Origin: Dehalococcoidia bacterium
GTDB lineage: Bacteria; Chloroflexota; Dehalococcoidia; GIF9; UBA5629
Assembly: GCA_028715025.1 (NCBI GenBank)
Contig: JAQTLG010000001.1
Span: 1 to 24,840, forward strand
Length of the DNA stretch: 24,840 nucleotides
Direction: 5' to 3'
In this document: piece after piece, positions 17,214 through 24,840 of the stretch
Position numbering within the stretch: position 1 is the first letter of the stretch
How the letters are laid out: each line of letters begins with the position of its first letter
The notes under the pieces: model-generated
What the model was told of the DNA's origin: nothing
Database searches by the model: none
The model's input: the letters and a program-made list of their open reading frames with translations, nothing else
Position numbers and translations under genes: made by a program

Positions 17214-17243
17214 AAAGTAACACAGGTGCGTATTTGTTGTCAA
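17214..17243 (-). promoter_or_regulatory. Promoter of the ilv-leu-cimA operon
   Basis: On the minus strand a perfect TTGACA (17243-17238), an 18-base spacer and TACTTT (17219-17214), preceded by TGT (extended -10). The start near 17207 gives a leader of about 67 bases. The leader contains CCAGAGGGCTGGTTTT, a weak 4-bp stem followed by T's that is not convincing as an attenuator. No T-box or leader-peptide arrangement is visible. Confidence 0.75.
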
Positions 17244-17244
17244 G

Positions 17245-17685
17245 CTAAAACGACTCTGTTTCTCCAATTTTGTCAATCCTGCGCTGATGCCTGCCGCCTT
17301 CAAACTGGGTGGAGATAAAATTCCCTGTTATTTCAATTGCGGTTTTATCATCGAGAAAGTCCGTGCCCAGGCACAGTACGTTGGCATTGTTGTGCCTGCG
17401 TGCCCGTGAAGCCATCTCTGTATTGCAGCACAAAGCCGCGCGGATGCCTTTGAACTTGTTGGCGGCAATGGACATGCCGACGCCGGAGCCGCATACCAGG
17501 ATTCCCATGTCACACTGCTTTTTGGTAATTGACCGGCACACGTGGGCAGCGAAATCCGGATAATCCGAAGATTCCTCACTATAGCAGCCGAAATCAGTGA
17601 TTTCGTGCCCGGCCTGCTTCAGGTAATCGATAAGCTGATTCTTCAGCTTAAAGCCGCGGTGATCGCTTCCCAGTGCAACACGCAT
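17245..17685 (-). CDS. rpiB: Ribose-5-phosphate isomerase B
   Basis: RpiB interconverts ribose 5-phosphate and ribulose 5-phosphate. The 146-residue protein is a typical RpiB/LacAB fold. ALGSDHRGFKLK at the N-terminus and the active-site stretch LVCGSGVGMSIAANK with the general-base Cys are clear. GIRAALCCNTEMASRARRHN contributes phosphate and ring-opening residues. The ATG at 17685 is 18 bases after the stop of the Sua5 gene, with GGAGG about 12 bases upstream, so the two are likely co-transcribed. The next gene, ilvD, has its own promoter beginning right at the rpiB stop. Confidence 0.96.
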   Translation of the reverse strand: MRVALGSDHRGFKLKNQLIDYLKQAGHEITDFGCYSEESSDYPDFAAHVCRSITKKQCDMGILVCGSGVGMSIAANKFKGIRAALCCNTEMASRARRHNNANVLCLGTDFLDDKTAIEITGNFISTQFEGGRHQRRIDKIGETESF

Positions 17686-17703
17686 CTCTTTGAAAAACCT
17701 CCG

Positions 17704-18348
17704 CTATTTAACGTATAAATCCATGATGGCTTTTTCCGATATGATACCACGCCGCAGAATTCCTGGCGGCTCCACAGTGGTATCAACAATAGTAGACTCG
17801 GTCCCGCCGCGGCATTTACCTGCATCGATGATTAAATCAACGTTATTTCCGAGCTGGCTGCGCACCTCACCGGCCGTCAGTGTGGTCTCCCTGTCGTGCA
17901 GGTTGGCGCTGGTGCCCACAATCGGCCTGCCCAGCTCACTTACCAGTATCCGGGGCACGGCATGGTCGGGAAGGCGTATGCCTATTTTGTGGCTTCCTGC
18001 CAGGACCAGGCTTTCCAGGGCAGCCGATTTGCGCAAGATGATGGTCAGCCCGCCGGGCCAGAATCGTTCCATCAGCGCCCTGGCGAAGGGGCTGATTTCA
18101 TCTGCCAGCAGGTCGACTTCCTTTATATCCGCAATCAGCACGGGCAGCGGCAGGCTGAGCGGCCGCCCCTTGATATTGAAGACCCTGCGTACGGCCTCAT
18201 GCTCATAGATATCAGAGCCGAGCCCGTAGACTGTATCCGTCGGATAGGCCACCACTCCGCCGTTGCGCAGGATATCTACTGCCTGTGTTACCTGTTTGAG
18301 CAGCCGCGGAGGCAGATGTTCGAATGCGGGCTTTTTAGCTCGGGGCAT
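17704..18348 (-). CDS. L-threonylcarbamoyladenylate synthase (YrdC/Sua5 family)
   Basis: This enzyme makes threonylcarbamoyl-AMP from threonine, bicarbonate and ATP, the first step of t6A37 modification of ANN-reading tRNAs. The roughly 214-residue protein is the YrdC-domain-only form, without the Sua5 C-terminal domain. Motifs seen: VAYPTDTVYGLG, FNIKGRPLSLPLPVL, MERFWPGGLTIIL, GIRLPDH and IVGTSANLH. The N-terminus is ambiguous: ATG at 18348, or an in-frame TTG at 18354 that has AAGG at better spacing. It is first of a pair with rpiB and divergent from guaA, with a perfect palindrome between them. Both tRNA-Ile and tRNA-Lys in this window are expected t6A substrates. Confidence 0.94.
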   Translation of the reverse strand: MPRAKKPAFEHLPPRLLKQVTQAVDILRNGGVVAYPTDTVYGLGSDIYEHEAVRRVFNIKGRPLSLPLPVLIADIKEVDLLADEISPFARALMERFWPGGLTIILRKSAALESLVLAGSHKIGIRLPDHAVPRILVSELGRPIVGTSANLHDRETTLTAGEVRSQLGNNVDLIIDAGKCRGGTESTIVDTTVEPPGILRRGIISEKAIMDLYVK

Positions 18349-18360
18349 ACACAAATTTTA

Positions 18361-18385
18361 CCTTAAATATAGGGAATATTTAAGG
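18361..18385. promoter_or_regulatory. Perfect palindrome in the sua5/guaA divergent control region
   Basis: CCTTAAATAT (18361-18370) and ATATTTAAGG (18376-18385) are exact reverse complements, separated by AGGGA. The palindrome lies 6 bases from the sua5 start region and about 35 bases upstream of the guaA -10 box. It could be an operator for a dimeric regulator acting on both directions, or a 5' hairpin in the sua5 message. The regulator is unknown. Confidence 0.5.
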
Positions 18386-18416
18386 GGGGCGTGCTGTAGA
18401 ACGCCGATTTTTCCTG

Positions 18417-18425
18417 TGATATACT
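18417..18425 (+). promoter_or_regulatory. Extended -10 promoter of guaA
   Basis: TGA followed by TATACT (18420-18425) is a good extended -10 box. A start 7 bases later falls on the A of the guaA ATG at 18432, so the message would be leaderless. There is no clear -35 box and no ribosome binding site, in agreement with this. Confidence 0.6.
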
Positions 18426-18431
18426 TTGTCA

Positions 18432-20108
18432 ATGGCGCACCACAACGAAAAAATAGACAGCCACCGCGTATCCACCAGCGACGACATCGAAGTCTCTACT
18501 TACCTTGAGATAGCCCGCGAATTACATGGAGAGCAGGCTGCGCCCAAGCCGGAGGAAGCGCCCCACGGCATCAAAGAAGCGGTGGCCATCATCGATTTCG
18601 GATCGCAATACAGCCACCTCATCGCCCGCCGCGTGCGCGAATGCAATGTTTACTGCGAGCTCTTCCCTTATGACACGCCCCTTAAAAAGATCATGGCCCT
18701 TCAACCCAAGGGATTCATTCTCTCGGGAGGGCCTGCCAGCGTCTACGATCAGGGAGCCCCGCTGACCCCGGTGGGCATCTATGAAAGCCGCCTTCCCGTG
18801 CTGGGCATCTGCTACGGCATGCAGGCCATAACACATCAGCTCGGCGGAGCGGTTGCGCCGGGAGTGCGGCGGGAATACGGCCAGGCGATCCTGCACGTCA
18901 GCGACGAAAGCTCCCAGCTCTTCAGCGGCCTGGCTGATTCGTTGACCGTATGGATGAGCCATGGCGACCAGGTAATGGATATGCCGCCGGGATTTAAGTC
19001 TGTGGCTTACACCGAGAACTCGCCGAATGCCGTCATCAGCAGCGGAGATAAGATTTTCGGCCTGCAGTTCCACCCGGAGGTGGCGCACACACCCGAAGGC
19101 AAGAACATCCTAAAAAATTTCCTTTACAGGGTATGCGGATGCCATGGGACGTGGACGCCCGGCAATTTTATCAGTGAAAGCATCGCGGCCATCAAGGAAC
19201 AGGTGAAGGACGGGCGCGTGATCTGCGCGCTATCAGGAGGGGTTGATTCGGCGGTAGCCGCCAAGCTGGTACACGCTGCCATCGGCGACCAGCTAACCTG
19301 CATTTTTGTAAACAACGGGCTGCTGCGCCGCGAGGAGCCGGAGCGCGCCCTGGAAACCTTCCGTAAGAACCTGCATATGAACGTGGTTTACGTGGACGCC
19401 ACCGACCTGTTCCTGGATCAGCTTAAGGAAGTCATTGACCCCGAATTGAAAAGGAAGCGCATCGGCCAGGAATTTATCAAGGTTTTTGAAAAGGAGGCCA
19501 CCAAGCTGGGCAGGATAGATTTCTTGGCGCAGGGTACGCTGTATCCCGATGTGATTGAGAGCGCCACGCCGGAAACCAAGGCAGCGGCCAAGATCAAGAC
19601 GCACCATAATGTAGGCGGGTTGCCTGCCAAAATGGCGCTTACGCTGATAGAGCCGCTGCGCTACCTGTTTAAGGATGAGGTGCGCGAGGTGGGCTTACAG
19701 CTCGGCTTACCGGAGGATATGGTGTGGCGGCAGCCCTTCCCCGGACCGGGACTTGCCATCCGCATCATCGGTGAAGTTACCCGGGAGAGGCTCGAGATAT
19801 TGAGGGGCGCCGACTGGATCGTAATGGACGAGATCAAGAAAGCCAAGCTTTACAGGCAGATGTGGCAGACCTTCGCCATACTGACGGACGTGCGCAGTGT
19901 GGGTGTGATGGGTGATTTTCGCACTTACGGCTACCTGGTGGCCGTCAGGGCGGTAACCAGCCAGGACGCCATGACCGCCGACTGGGCGCGGCTGCCGTAT
20001 AACCTCCTTGCTACTGTCTCGAACCGGATTGTCAACGAGGTGCCCGGCGTGAACCGGGTGGTCTACGATATCACCAGCAAGCCCCCTTCCACCATCGAGT
20101 GGGAATAG
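18432..20108 (+). CDS. guaA: GMP synthase (glutamine-hydrolysing)
   Basis: GuaA aminates XMP to GMP using glutamine and ATP. The 558-residue protein contains a class I glutamine amidotransferase domain (from about residue 50: IIDFGSQYSHLIARRVRE, catalytic Cys in GICYGMQ, His-Glu in FHPEVAHT). An ATP pyrophosphatase domain follows (ALSGGVDSAVAAKL P-loop), then the C-terminal dimerisation domain ending PPSTIEWE. Most GuaA proteins begin almost directly at the amidotransferase and have 510-525 residues; this one has about 48 extra, charged N-terminal residues. No alternative start with a ribosome binding site is visible, and the ATG coincides with the predicted transcription start. Confidence 0.96.
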   Translation: MAHHNEKIDSHRVSTSDDIEVSTYLEIARELHGEQAAPKPEEAPHGIKEAVAIIDFGSQYSHLIARRVRECNVYCELFPYDTPLKKIMALQPKGFILSGGPASVYDQGAPLTPVGIYESRLPVLGICYGMQAITHQLGGAVAPGVRREYGQAILHVSDESSQLFSGLADSLTVWMSHGDQVMDMPPGFKSVAYTENSPNAVISSGDKIFGLQFHPEVAHTPEGKNILKNFLYRVCGCHGTWTPGNFISESIAAIKEQVKDGRVICALSGGVDSAVAAKLVHAAIGDQLTCIFVNNGLLRREEPERALETFRKNLHMNVVYVDATDLFLDQLKEVIDPELKRKRIGQEFIKVFEKEATKLGRIDFLAQGTLYPDVIESATPETKAAAKIKTHHNVGGLPAKMALTLIEPLRYLFKDEVREVGLQLGLPEDMVWRQPFPGPGLAIRIIGEVTRERLEILRGADWIVMDEIKKAKLYRQMWQTFAILTDVRSVGVMGDFRTYGYLVAVRAVTSQDAMTADWARLPYNLLATVSNRIVNEVPGVNRVVYDITSKPPSTIEWE

Positions 20109-20253
20109 AGGCATCGATGAAACGGCAAGAGTGACGCGATTCACGAGCTCTTTACCGGGCTGCCAGCAATGATCTAAACTATAGCATACCGCACACCTGC
20201 TACCGGGATTTGCTTACTGCGGAATACGTTCTGAACAGGAGGTTGGAAGTTAA

Positions 20254-21459
20254 ATGAAGAGGTATGGAACTTTTGTTGCCGAAGAGAGCAAAATGCTCTT
20301 GCAGAGCGTCAGGGATTTTGTGGACAGGGAGATCATGCCGGTCAGGATCAAGCTGGATGAGAGCCGTGAGGCATGTGAGGAGATTATGCGCAAGCTGGCC
20401 GCCATGGGCATGCAGAAATACGGCCTGTCCCCTAAATATGGCGGCCTCCCGATCGGCTCGATAGTGGAATACTGTGCTGTATGTGAGGAGATCGCGAGGG
20501 GCGACAGCGGTGTCGCTACGGAGATAACCTGCCCGGAATGGCTGTTTGGTCCGGCCATGCGCGCCCGCAACAAGGTGGTCATGGAGAAGCTGATGGTGCC
20601 TTTTTGCTCTGAAGAAAGGCACGTGGCCTGCTTTGCTTTGACGGAGCCGGAGGGCGGTTGCAATGGTGAGGACGGCACTCAACGCGGTAAGACGTTGCGG
20701 ACGATAGCCAAGCGTGACGGCGATGAATGGGTCATTAATGGAGGCAAGCGCTGGCCCGGCGGCGCCAGCATAGCGGAGGTTTATGGCGTGCTGTGTACGA
20801 CCGACCCCTCTCTGGGAGAAGAGGGTGTAGCGATGATATACGTTCCCAACGGTGTGCCCGGACTTACCTTCGGCAAACCTGAGAACAAGATGGGCATGAG
20901 GTACAGCGATGTTAACGCCGATATTTATTTCGATAATGTGCGTGTGCCTGTGCAATACCGTTGCTCTGGCCCGGGCGATGATTGGAAGCTTTTCCGCGCT
21001 GCATTATCCTTTGGGCGTCTGAGCTCTGCAGCCTTTGCGACGGGCCAGGCCCAGACCGTCCTTGAGATAGTCATCAATTACACGGGCACCCGATTCTACA
21101 AGGGAAAGGCAGTGAGAGAACACACCTTGCAGGCCGCCATGATCGCCGATATGGCCATTGCCGTCGAGAGCGCCAGGTACTATTACCTGAGTGTGGCTTC
21201 CATGTTCGATGACCGGAAGCAGTTCGGCGATCCGGGGGATTCATACCTTATGGGTAAGGCTAGCGGCGCCAAGGTCTATGCCTGTGACGTGGCGGAAATG
21301 GTCTGCAACCGGGGTATGGAGCTCATGGGCGCGTACGGCTACATCAAAGAGTTCAACGTGGAAAAATACCTTCGCGATTGCAAGATCCTTCAGCTATGGG
21401 AAGGCGGCGGCCAGCTGGGCAGGATCGAAGCAGCCGCGGGCTACTACGAGATAAATTAA
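20254..21459 (+). CDS. Acyl-CoA dehydrogenase family protein
   Basis: An FAD enzyme expected to oxidise an acyl-CoA to the 2-enoyl-CoA. The 401-residue protein has the family order: N-terminal helical domain (about 1-120), beta-barrel with the FAD-contact segment ACFALTEPEGG, then the C-terminal helical domain with GAYGYIKEFNVEKYLRDCKI. Glu383 in QLWEGGGQLGR is in the place of the usual catalytic base; the common EGT is EGG here. A segment GDSGVATEITCPEWLFGPA replaces the usual acyl-binding sequence, so substrate range is uncertain. The ATG has AGGAGG about 11 bases upstream. It stands alone between guaA and a convergent gene. The electron acceptor (ETF) is not in the window. Confidence 0.9.
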   Translation: MKRYGTFVAEESKMLLQSVRDFVDREIMPVRIKLDESREACEEIMRKLAAMGMQKYGLSPKYGGLPIGSIVEYCAVCEEIARGDSGVATEITCPEWLFGPAMRARNKVVMEKLMVPFCSEERHVACFALTEPEGGCNGEDGTQRGKTLRTIAKRDGDEWVINGGKRWPGGASIAEVYGVLCTTDPSLGEEGVAMIYVPNGVPGLTFGKPENKMGMRYSDVNADIYFDNVRVPVQYRCSGPGDDWKLFRAALSFGRLSSAAFATGQAQTVLEIVINYTGTRFYKGKAVREHTLQAAMIADMAIAVESARYYYLSVASMFDDRKQFGDPGDSYLMGKASGAKVYACDVAEMVCNRGMELMGAYGYIKEFNVEKYLRDCKILQLWEGGGQLGRIEAAAGYYEIN

Positions 21460-21557
21460 CCAGAAAGGCGGCCCATCCGCAAGCGCATAATCTTCGGCTT
21501 TGCAGTCAGGCCGCCGTCCGTTATTCGGCGGGTAGTAAATAAGGTTTTCAGTCGCGG

Positions 21558-22607
21558 TCAGGCGCGCTCTTTCTGTATTTTATCCAGAACGGCTTCCGCT
21601 TCGGCGATGGTACGGTCGATAACTTCCTGAACGCCGGGTATATCCTTGATGCCGCCCACATTCTGGCCAGCGAACAGGATGCCCTCGTCCACGTCGCCTT
21701 TTTCAATAGCCATCAGGTGACGCCTGGTCCCGGCCGCCTGCCGGGCAAGTACCCACAGAGGATGGCCCTCTTCCTGTCCCAGCATCTGGAAGCTCATGGC
21801 AATAAATTTGCCATATGAAAGCCCCATATAATCCTTGACCTCTTTGGCGCCCTTGAAGGCCTCAATCATGGGGAAGCCGCCCTTCATCATCCTGGATGCG
21901 GCTTTAGTCTTAAGCACCCTGCCGGGCATGCCGTCGAACGCTGTGCTGTAAAGCGTGTCCTGCTCGGAGGCGCCGATGACAAGCTGCTTATAAGCATCGT
22001 GCACCATGCTTTCTTTGGTTACCGTGAACCTGGTGCCCATGGATATTCCCTCGGCGCCGAGCGCCAGGGCAGCCGCCAGGCCCCTGCCGTCATAAAAGCC
22101 GCCTGCAGCAATGAGTGGAATCTTAACCTGACTTGCAACCACCGGGATAAGAACGAGCGAAGTAGCGACGTCGCCGTGGGCAGCCGCCTCATGACCGGTG
22201 ACGACCAGGGCGTCGCAGCCCAACTGCTGGGCTTTGGCTCCATGCTTGGCTATTGCTATGGTGCCAACCACTTTGCCGCCGTAGGCGTGCACCTGGTCGA
22301 TGAACCAGGGTTTGCCCAGCGAGTAATTGATTACAGGCACCTTCTCCTGGATGGCTGCCTCGATATTGTCCTTGGCATTGGGGCCGATCAGGATCTGATT
22401 AATCCCAAACGGTTTGTCCGTTAACTCCCTGACTTCCTTTACCAGCTTACGCACTTCCTCCGGGCCACAATGCGCGGTCGCCAGTATGCCCAGCCCCCCT
22501 GCATTACAGACGGCCGAAACCAGTGGTGGTGTAGTAATCCAGTTCATGCCGGCCAGCATGATGGGGTGCTTTATACCGAATAGCTCGGTCATGCGGGTTT
22601 TAAACAT
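21558..22607 (-). CDS. Nitronate monooxygenase / FabK-like FMN enzyme
   Basis: A 349-residue TIM-barrel flavoprotein of the 2-nitropropane dioxygenase-like family (NMO and enoyl-ACP reductase II FabK). Visible: the N-terminal IKHPIMLAGMNWITTPPLVSAV, GLGILATAH, the active-site TGHEAAAHG, and the FMN-phosphate segment IAAGGFYDGRGLAAALALGAEGISMGTRF. Members detoxify nitronates or reduce enoyl-ACP; sequence alone does not decide. In an anaerobe an oxygen-using role is unlikely, so a reductase role is a reasonable inference. The ATG at 22607 has AGGAGG seven bases upstream. It is convergent with the acyl-CoA dehydrogenase and divergent from the 23S rRNA promoters. Confidence 0.88.
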   Translation of the reverse strand: MFKTRMTELFGIKHPIMLAGMNWITTPPLVSAVCNAGGLGILATAHCGPEEVRKLVKEVRELTDKPFGINQILIGPNAKDNIEAAIQEKVPVINYSLGKPWFIDQVHAYGGKVVGTIAIAKHGAKAQQLGCDALVVTGHEAAAHGDVATSLVLIPVVASQVKIPLIAAGGFYDGRGLAAALALGAEGISMGTRFTVTKESMVHDAYKQLVIGASEQDTLYSTAFDGMPGRVLKTKAASRMMKGGFPMIEAFKGAKEVKDYMGLSYGKFIAMSFQMLGQEEGHPLWVLARQAAGTRRHLMAIEKGDVDEGILFAGQNVGGIKDIPGVQEVIDRTIAEAEAVLDKIQKERA

Positions 22608-22731
22608 GAAGTATCCTCCTGTATGTGGTTTCGAAAAACCTATATATTTTACCAGCGGGGGGCCGATTATTCTATTTGCCCTTGAAATGCGATGTATATA
22701 TTATAGGGACGGCGCTATCCTGTGATCGATA

Positions 22732-22760
22732 TTGACAGGATTCATCCGGCAACATATACT
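22732..22760 (+). promoter_or_regulatory. 23S rRNA promoter P1
   Basis: Perfect TTGACA (22732-22737), a 17-base spacer and TATACT (22755-22760). The start near 22767 would give a leader of about 190 bases before the 23S 5' end. Confidence 0.8.
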
Positions 22761-22791
22761 AATAGGGCATGTTAAAAAACGATATGTACGG

Positions 22792-22820
22792 TTGATTAAA
22801 GTTTTTTATTGGTGTATACT
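22792..22820 (+). promoter_or_regulatory. 23S rRNA promoter P2
   Basis: TTGATT (22792-22797), a 17-base spacer and TATACT (22815-22820), exactly 60 bp downstream of P1. The start near 22827 falls in the first arm of the hairpin that follows. Confidence 0.7.
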
Positions 22821-22823
22821 CTG

Positions 22824-22850
22824 ACGGCTTGGTGGAGTACACCAAGCCGT
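22824..22850 (+). promoter_or_regulatory. Leader hairpin (boxB-like or attenuator) of the 23S transcript
   Basis: A perfect 11-bp stem, ACGGCTTGGTG / CACCAAGCCGT, with loop GAGTA, followed by TTTT. By shape it could be an intrinsic terminator. Its position right before a boxA sequence also fits the boxB hairpin of rRNA antitermination leaders. P1 transcripts would contain the full stem; P2 transcripts would start within it. Confidence 0.7.
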
Positions 22851-22852
22851 TT

Positions 22853-22864
22853 TGCTCTTTAAAA
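22853..22864 (+). promoter_or_regulatory. boxA antitermination element
   Basis: TGCTCTTTAAAA closely matches the rRNA boxA consensus (TGCTCTTTAACA), the RNA site bound by NusB-NusE that protects rRNA transcription from Rho. It lies three bases after the hairpin, the same order as boxB-boxA in bacterial rrn leaders. Confidence 0.75.
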
Positions 22865-22891
22865 ACAGAATAGTGATTGATGAATAATGGT

Positions 22892-22947
22892 GTCTTGTGT
22901 TCAGTTGACGATACAGCTGGACTGAAGGCCGGAAGGTCTTGTGTTCA
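22892..22947 (+). repeat. 12-base direct repeat in the pre-23S leader
   Basis: GTCTTGTGTTCA occurs at 22892-22903 and again at 22936-22947, 44 bases apart, the second copy ending 10 bases before the 23S 5' end. It may belong to the processing stem formed with sequence downstream of the 23S gene, which is outside the window. Confidence 0.6.
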
Positions 22948-22957
22948 TGCTGTTGTA

Positions 22958-24840
22958 GGTCAAAGATACTAAGAGCACATGGTGGATGCCTTGGCGTTAG
23001 CTGCCGAAGACGGGCGCGGCTCGACTGCGAAAAGCCCCGGTGAGATGTCCAGCAATCTTAAGCCGGGGGTTCCCTAATGGGGCAACCCACCTGGTGTAAT
23101 GCCAGGTACTCTATATGAGTGGATACCGGGTGAACTGAAACATCTTAGTAACCCGAGGAAAAGAAATCGAATGAGATTCCCGGAGTAGTGGCGAACGAAA
23201 GGGGAAGAGCCTAAACTCCGCCGGTTTAGTGGCCTTGAGGCCTATACCGACGGGGAGTTGCAAGGCGCAACTGACAGTGCTCAAGAGCTGTCGCAGAGTA
23301 AAAAACTTTTTACCTAGTCGAAGGTTCCTGGAAAGGGCAACCACAGAAGGTGAAAGTCCCGTAGATTAAAGGTAAAAAGCTCTGGTTGCGTTCTTAAGTA
23401 CCACGGGACACGGGAAATCCTGTGGGAATCTGGGGTGACCACGCTCCAAGGCTAAATACAGCGAACGACCGATAGTGAACCAGTACCGTGAGGGAAAGGT
23501 GAAAAGCACCCCGCGAGGGGAGTGAAATAGAACCTGAAACCATGTGCTTACAAGCAGTCAGAGTCTGGATTTATCCGGATGATGGCGTGCCTATTGAAGA
23601 ATGAGCCTGCGAGTTGATCTATGTGGCCTGGTTAAGTGATTTTAATTACGGAGCCGCAGCGAAAGCGAGTCTGAATAGGGCGAATTTGGTCGCATGGATC
23701 AGACACGAAACCGTGTGAGCTACCCATGGCCAGGGTGAAACCCAACTAAACTTGGGTGGAGGCCCGAACCCGTTAGCGTGGCAAAGCTTTGGGATGAGCT
23801 GTGGGTAGGGGTGAAATGCCAAACGAACTCGGAGATAGCTTGTTCTCCCCGAAATGTATTTAGGTACAGCCTCAGGTAAATAACTGACGGAGGTAGAGCA
23901 CTGAATGAGCTAGGGGCCGTGAGGTTACCAAACTCAATCAAACTTCGAATGCCGTTAGTCTTATCCTGGGAGTGAGACTGCGCGGGCTAAGCTGCGTAGT
24001 CGAGAGGGAAACAGCCCAGATCATCAGCTAAGGTCCCTAAGAGCGAGCTAAGTGGTAAAGGAAGTGATGTCGCTAAAACAGCCAGGAGGTTGGCTCAGAA
24101 GCAGCCACCCTTTAAAGAGTGCGTAACAGCTCACTGGTCGAGTGATGTCGCGCCGATAATTCAACGGGGCTCAAGTTCGCCACCGAAGCTATGAATCGCG
24201 CAAGCGATGGTAGGGGAGCGTTGTTATAGCTGTGAAGCTGTGGCGTAAGCCATGGTGGAGCAATGACAAGCGAGTATGCAGGCATAAGTAGCGTAAAGGC
24301 GTGTGAAAAACACGTCCACCGTAAATCCAAGGTTTCCTACGCAAGGTTAATCCGCGTAGGGTTAGTCGGCCCTAAGCTTAACCCGAATGGGGTAGGCGAT
24401 GGACAGCAGGTTAATACTCCTGCACTACCTGGATTTCGTTATCAGCAAAAGGGGGGACACAGTAGGATAGGTCGAGCGTGCCCATTGGACATGGCGCGTC
24501 TCCGATCTTAGGCGTGTTGAGGCAGGAAAATCCACCTTGACGTTAAGCTGAGGAGAGGGGGAAATTAAGGGGCAACCTGAGATGACCCGACTGAGTCCAC
24601 ACTGTCAAGAAAAACCTCGTTGCGAGAAATTCAGGTATCCGTACCGTAATCCGCCACTGGTAGATGGGGGTAAGTATCCCAAGGTGTTCGAGAGAACTCA
24701 CGTTAAGGAACTCGGCAAATTAACCCCGTAACTTCGGAAGAAGGGGGCCCGCGTAACAGCGGGGGCACGGAACCGTCTCAAGCGACTGTATAACATAAAC
24801 ACAGGTCTCTGCCAAAGCGAAAGCGGAGGTATAGGGGATG
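22958..24840 (+). rRNA. 23S ribosomal RNA, 5' portion
   Basis: The 5' end matches the universal 23S start (GGTCAAAGATACTAAGAGCA, then GGTGGATGCCTTGGC). Further conserved landmarks in order are GTAGTGGCGAACGAAAGGGG (about 23186), GATAGTGAACCAGTACCGTG (about 23471), the GTPase-centre sequence GTGCGTAACAGCTCACTGG (about 24120) and AGCGACTGTATAACATAAAC near the right edge. The window ends at about E. coli position 1850, so the peptidyl transferase centre and sarcin-ricin loop are not included. The 5' boundary is approximate by a few bases. No 16S gene or spacer tRNA precedes it; it has its own promoters. I see no intron-like or large insertion. Reading frames inside it are not genes. Confidence 0.97.

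Larger units (their letters stand above)
22608..22957. other. Divergent region with 23S rRNA control and leader sequences
   Basis: No protein gene is seen here. The left part holds the upstream region of the nitronate monooxygenase-like gene; on the minus strand a TATAAT (22705-22700) may be its -10 box, but no good -35 box accompanies it. From 22732 on it contains two tandem plus-strand promoters, a strong hairpin, a boxA element and the pre-23S leader with a 12-base direct repeat. Each is listed separately. Confidence 0.7.

Noticed and set aside
21467..21531. GC-rich inverted repeats between the acyl-CoA dehydrogenase and the convergent gene
   Set aside because: GGCGGCC/GGCCGCC has a 35-base loop, and CCGCCG/CGGCGG is only 6 bp without a following T-run, so I could not support a terminator.
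23111..24511. Several open frames inside the 23S rRNA gene
   Set aside because: They are translations of conserved rRNA sequence on either strand, a common false annotation.

Overview
This window reads as a stretch of anaerobic bacterial chromosome, probably from a member of the Dehalococcoidia (Chloroflexota). That placement is inferred from three things: the protein flavour, the ilv/leu gene order with a citramalate synthase, and a 23S rRNA gene with its own promoters and no 16S gene directly upstream. Base composition is even, genes are tightly packed, and TTG starts are common. I see no phage, transposon, plasmid or CRISPR signature.

Layout. (1) 1-2590: a minus-strand block with a partial SAM methyltransferase and a run of tRNA-Lys(CUU), a small type IV pilin-like gene, tRNA-Leu(UAG), ilvE (branched-chain aminotransferase) and tRNA-Ile(GAU). 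(2) 2650-5903: plus-strand archease-rtcB (RNA ligation and repair), then a thiolase, closed by a strong bidirectional terminator. (3) 17243 down to 5931: one long minus-strand operon, ilvD-ilvB-ilvN-ilvC-leuA-leuC-leuD-leuB-cimA, preceded by rpiB and the Sua5/YrdC gene on the same strand. (4) 18361-20108: a divergent control region with a perfect palindrome, then guaA. (5) 20254-22607: a convergent pair, an acyl-CoA dehydrogenase (+) and a nitronate monooxygenase/FabK-like FMN enzyme (-). (6) 22732-24840: tandem promoters, a boxB/boxA-like leader and the 5' two thirds of a 23S rRNA gene.

How the genes work together. The operon plus ilvE covers valine and leucine from pyruvate. With CimA it also covers isoleucine from pyruvate and acetyl-CoA, because LeuCD and LeuB can process citramalate to 2-oxobutyrate. 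The last enzyme, IlvE, sits between the genes for tRNA-Leu and tRNA-Ile. Thiolase and acyl-CoA dehydrogenase suggest acyl-CoA metabolism.

Most of the window is recognisable housekeeping. The points most worth a second look are: a ketol-acid reductoisomerase whose cofactor loop looks NADH-type, a leucine-rich small ORF overlapping the leuA stop just before leuC, a guaA that appears leaderless with an unusual N-terminal extension, a perfect palindrome between sua5 and guaA, and the rRNA-type antitermination leader in front of a 23S gene that lacks an adjacent 16S gene. I did not find a clearly new multi-gene system.
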